A stretch of 7,321 bases of DNA from the NCBI GenBank assembly GCA_029051835.1, contig JAIDKJ010000366.1:1-7321 (forward strand), in the 5' to 3' direction. Below the pieces are notes generated by a model. That model was not told the origin of the DNA, made no database searches, and saw only the letters and a list, made by a program, of their open reading frames with translations. This DNA is from Paramuribaculum sp. (GTDB taxonomy: Bacteria > Bacteroidota > Bacteroidia > Bacteroidales > Muribaculaceae). The translations under genes were made by a program, and so were the position numbers. This document shows, one piece after another, positions 7,186 through 7,321 of this stretch; positions within the stretch are counted from its first letter, which is position 1, and each line of letters opens with the position of its first letter.

Positions 7186-7233
7186 CAGCGTTTTTGAAGC
7201 TAAAGAATTGTTTTATTAATAAATCGAACGAAA

Positions 7234-7321
7234 ATGAAAAAGTTAGTTCTGATGCTCGCTGTTGTATTCAGCGCATCGCTCTTCGCTTGCGGAAACAAGA
7301 ACGCCGCTGAGGCTGAGGCTG
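7234..7321 (+). CDS. Small Ala/Glu-rich lipoprotein, 3' partial
   Basis: Only the first 29 codons are present. They encode a classic lipoprotein signal peptide: KK at positions 2-3, a hydrophobic core (4-17), and a lipobox LFAC with the lipidated Cys at 19, followed by GNKNAAEAEA. The residues just after Cys (G-N-K-N) lack the acidic surface-export signal seen in the large lipoprotein, so a periplasm-facing outer-membrane anchor is more likely. The onset of an Ala/Glu-rich stretch suggests a low-complexity or helical mature region, as in many short abundant Bacteroidales lipoproteins. Codons favour GCT and GTT over the GCC and GTG/GTC preferred in the upstream genes, a pattern often tied to high expression. 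The AAAA before the ATG and the absence of Shine-Dalgarno are typical of the phylum. The function and full length cannot be told. Confidence 0.85.
   Translation, partial: MKKLVLMLAVVFSASLFACGNKNAAEAEA

Overview
The window reads as chromosome from a gut-type Bacteroidota, most likely order Bacteroidales and plausibly Muribaculaceae-like. Four things point there. Both visible promoters have the Bacteroidota -7 box TAnnTTTG. No start codon has a clear Shine-Dalgarno sequence. Two lipoproteins have Bacteroidota-style signal peptides. The long lipoprotein carries motifs of the Bacteroidales fimbrillin-like families. Coding DNA is GC-rich with frequent ATA isoleucine codons. The genus assignment is inference only. 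All four genes lie on the + strand.

Region 1 (1-5123) is a cell-surface pair. The 3' part of a multidomain protein (acidic Pro-rich linkers, bacterial Ig-like domains, a C-terminal module resembling a type IX sorting domain) is followed 39 bp later by a 1285-residue lipoprotein. That lipoprotein has a fimbrillin (Mfa-like) N-terminal part and a long C-terminal part with motifs recurrent in Bacteroidales surface proteins. The spacing suggests one operon, with its promoter and first gene start beyond the left edge. The likely job is adhesion or surface assembly.

Region 2 (5124-5354) is intergenic. It holds a long near-perfect hairpin just past the operon's stop, a second hairpin with a TTCG tetraloop, a weaker inverted repeat, and then a promoter for the next gene.

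Region 3 (5355-7102) is a monocistronic-looking SulP anion transporter with a C-terminal STAS domain, closed by an 11-bp perfect hairpin terminator.

Region 4 (7103-7321) has phased A-tracts and a textbook Bacteroidota promoter driving a small lipoprotein, of which only the first 29 residues are in the window. Its codon use differs from the other genes and suggests high expression.

No mobile element, CRISPR array, tRNA or rRNA was seen. Nothing here clearly amounts to a new biological system. The least explained parts are the surface-protein pair and the hairpin-dense intergenic stretch.
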